Shown here piece by piece: positions 62,151 through 64,000 of a stretch of 64,000 bases of DNA; position 1 is the first letter of the stretch, and each line of letters begins with the position of its first letter. Location of the stretch: the NCBI GenBank assembly GCA_963575745.1, contig CAUYUJ010002069.1:211832-275831 (forward strand), in the 5' to 3' direction. This DNA comes from Prorocentrum cordatum. Taxonomy: Eukaryota; Sar; Dinophyceae; Prorocentrales; Prorocentraceae. A program made the translations under genes and the position numbers. The notes beneath the pieces are model-generated. The model saw only the letters and a program-made list of their open reading frames with translations. It did no database searches and was not told the origin of the DNA.

Positions 62151-63115
62151 CACGAATTCGACCCACCCTGGGCCTCCCGGGAGCACCCCACGAGAGCCTG
62201 AAAACGGAGCCCCAGGCGGCGCTCTTGCGCGCCCCCGAAACGATGAACAGTGGGAAACCGACCCCAGCCCCCACAACGATGGATTTTGCATGTCAGCGTT
62301 TTACATTTACGGCGAATGAGCGTAAGTGTAGGCGCACATTGCCAGCTGCCGCAGGGGGGGCCCGCGCGCGCGGCGACGTACTGGGCCCGCTCGACGCGGC
62401 CGCGCCCGCGCTGGCATTCCCAGGGCGGCGCGTGCCACGGCCGCGGCTCGCAGTTTGAGGCGACGGCGGCGCTGTCCCTCGCGCGGCAGCGCCGCTGGCC
62501 CAACCGAGGGTTCCCGCGCCCGCCTCCGTGGCCCCCCCTGACCCGCCCGCGGAAAAGTTTAGAATGGGAGCGTTTCTCTTAAGGCAACGGGTCCAATCTA
62601 ATTCTTTGGCGTTTCTATAAGCACGTTATTCTGTTTATATAAACTGTTCGGGGTCCTCCCGCGCGAGATTTCCTGCTTCGGAAAAGTTTGCATTAATTGT
62701 ATGTGGAGTTGATATAAACTTGTTTCGCCCAGTGCCAAAACTTAGTTGTTGGTGTGGATCTAACCTTTTCGATGCGCGCCCGCGCGGGGCGGGCCCTGGA
62801 CGCCGCGCGGGGTTCTTGCCAGCGCCGCCGAGGGCCGACGCGCCCGTTGGTTTTTGCCCTGGCGCGAGCGCGCAAATGTCCACAATGATTTTGGGCATGG
62901 ACCGCGTGCCAGCACAAGGAAACGCCAAGTTCAAACGCCAATGAGCATGGCAGCAACGCGCCGTTCGCGTTGAATGTCGCGGCGTTGTCGTTGGCTGACC
63001 GTCGAGCAGTTTCCGCTCTCAGTTCGCGCGTCGTTTGACGGTCCCATCAGTCTAAAGTTCTTCATGTGGGGTGTGGGGAGGCGTTTTTTATGTGTTCAAA
63101 CGACCCCAGACAACC
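62151..63115. other. no supported gene
   Basis: GC-rich patches at 62,350-62,460 (open frame ARGDVLGPLDAAAPALAFPG with high GC3) and 62,770-62,870 may be tiny exons but have no resolved boundaries. Confidence 0.25.
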
Positions 63116-63119
63116 CCCA

Positions 63120-63868
63120 AAAAAACCATACCCCCAAAGATCGTTCCAAAACGTCCCAAGACAAGAACACTTCCAAGAAGGCCTCCAGAGGCAAGAAGCA
63201 TTGATTTTCTGTTGGTTTGTTTTGTGATTTTTGGTGTTCTCCTCTTCTCGGCTGCCCGACGCTCCAAGACGGCGGTTTGCAGGGCGTCCGAAGCCGCCTG
63301 GGAGGCTCGAAAATCGCCCCACAACAATCCGAAAGGGCGTCCAGGCAGTCCATAAGAGCCCCAAAACGGCACAACAGTGTTCCAAAACGGCCTAGCTTAA
63401 TGGAACCCCATGACGGCCCAAGATGGCCCCAAGACGCCTTCCGAAACATTCCGAATCGTGACCCGGCTGTTCAGGAAAACCGCGTTTGGAGGCAGGGTGG
63501 GCCGAGGAAGTCCCCAGAAGACGCCCAGGAGGCCTCCAGAACGTTTTTGAAAATCTTGAACAGCTTTTGAGAGGCCCCCAGAGGCTCTCCAAGGAGGAGC
63601 GTCCGCAAAAAGAGCTGAGGAGGATGGGGAGGAGACGCAGGGTGTGGCGAGAATGAAGAAAAGACATGGATGAAAGAAAACGAAGCACATTGTTATAACG
63701 GCGTTGCCAGAAGGCAACAAGGAGTTACCGCTAAATTGTTGGCTCGGCCTTCCTGCCATTCCGCCGCCTACATACCAAATTTCGCGGATCAAGGTGCATG
63801 GCGCGAAGCGCCAATGCAGTCTTGTGTGTACATGCGCACATGTAGATCTATAAGTACACACAATATGT
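63120..63868. repeat. ~0.7-kb dispersed repeat L, copy 2, with terminal hairpin
   Basis: Collinear with 52,560-53,240. Near its end, 63,795-63,818 forms an 11-bp hairpin (TGCATGGCGC, loop GAA, GCGCCAATGCA, one bulge) followed by GTCTTGTGTGTACATG and a short TACACAC tract. AAACCGCG, AGAGCTGAGGAGGATGGGGA and TTGTTATAACGGCGTT are among shared blocks. Confidence 0.85.
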
Positions 63869-64000
63869 TACCGGTTTGCTGCGCTTCGCCGTTGAAGTCT
63901 TAGTCGCGTGGCGCGCGCAAGGTGCGCCAATGCTCCGACCGCGTCTCAAGTGTCCCTGCGGCCCGCGCGGGCACGGGGAGCTTCCCCAAGAATCTCAGGC
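63869..64000. other. no feature seen
   Basis: Short unique end of the window; GCGTGGCGCGCGCAAGGTGC echoes the hairpin words just upstream. Confidence 0.4.

Overview
The window looks like nuclear DNA of a GC-rich, repeat-laden eukaryote, most likely a dinoflagellate. The sequence shows no operons, no packed genes and no bacterial signals. It holds short islands with strong G/C at the third codon position (probable exons), at least one good GT-AG intron, a broken non-LTR retrotransposon, and an exceptional load of microsatellites, minisatellites, fold-back elements and dispersed repeats. The dinoflagellate assignment is inference from this style; no spliced-leader gene, rRNA or recognisable nuclear marker was found.

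Layout. 1-3 kb: GGA microsatellites and short duplications. 3-13 kb: probable exons of unrecognised genes on the + strand (3.3-4.0, 5.03-5.16, 6.6-7.0, 10.2-10.4 and 12.3-12.5 kb) plus one weak candidate on the - strand, separated by dispersed repeats. 13-19 kb: fold-back elements, a perfect palindrome, CTC/ATC/CCG microsatellites and large blocks of a GGCCTCTTGGG-rich repeat family. 19.7-21.5 kb: 5' half of a LINE-like element (endonuclease and linker) with one in-frame TAG, cut off before the reverse transcriptase by a minisatellite. 22.1-29.45 kb: a higher-order tandem array of about six 1.2-1.35 kb units, each with internal sub-repeats and a partly conserved hydrophobic reading frame. 29.5-29.9 kb: an acidic/RS-rich candidate exon. 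31.5-33.0 kb: a ~175-bp satellite interrupted by an insertion.

33-46 kb: further elements of the same dispersed families, including inverted-repeat elements at 33.8, 34.4, 40.5, 41.4 and 41.9-42.2 kb, and minisatellites arranged as mirror halves at 44.5-45.5 kb. 47-53 kb: large GGCCTCTTGGG-type blocks that switch orientation at about 48.25 and 50.55 kb, flanked by TA/CA microsatellites. 53.6-54.65 kb: the best gene fragment, two exons joined in frame by a ~623-bp GT-AG intron with a 10-bp direct repeat at its two ends, as expected for an introner-type insertion. 55-64 kb: more minisatellites (52-bp periods), another mirror array (58.6-59.4 kb), one possible first exon at 56.55 kb, and a second copy of the ~0.7-kb repeat seen at 52.6 kb.

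No complete, confidently named protein-coding gene is present. The value of the window lies in its repeat architecture: several families recur two to five times within 64 kb, many are inverted-repeat (fold-back) structures, and several tandem arrays reverse direction around a short centre. All repeat relationships were found by eye; identities are approximate.
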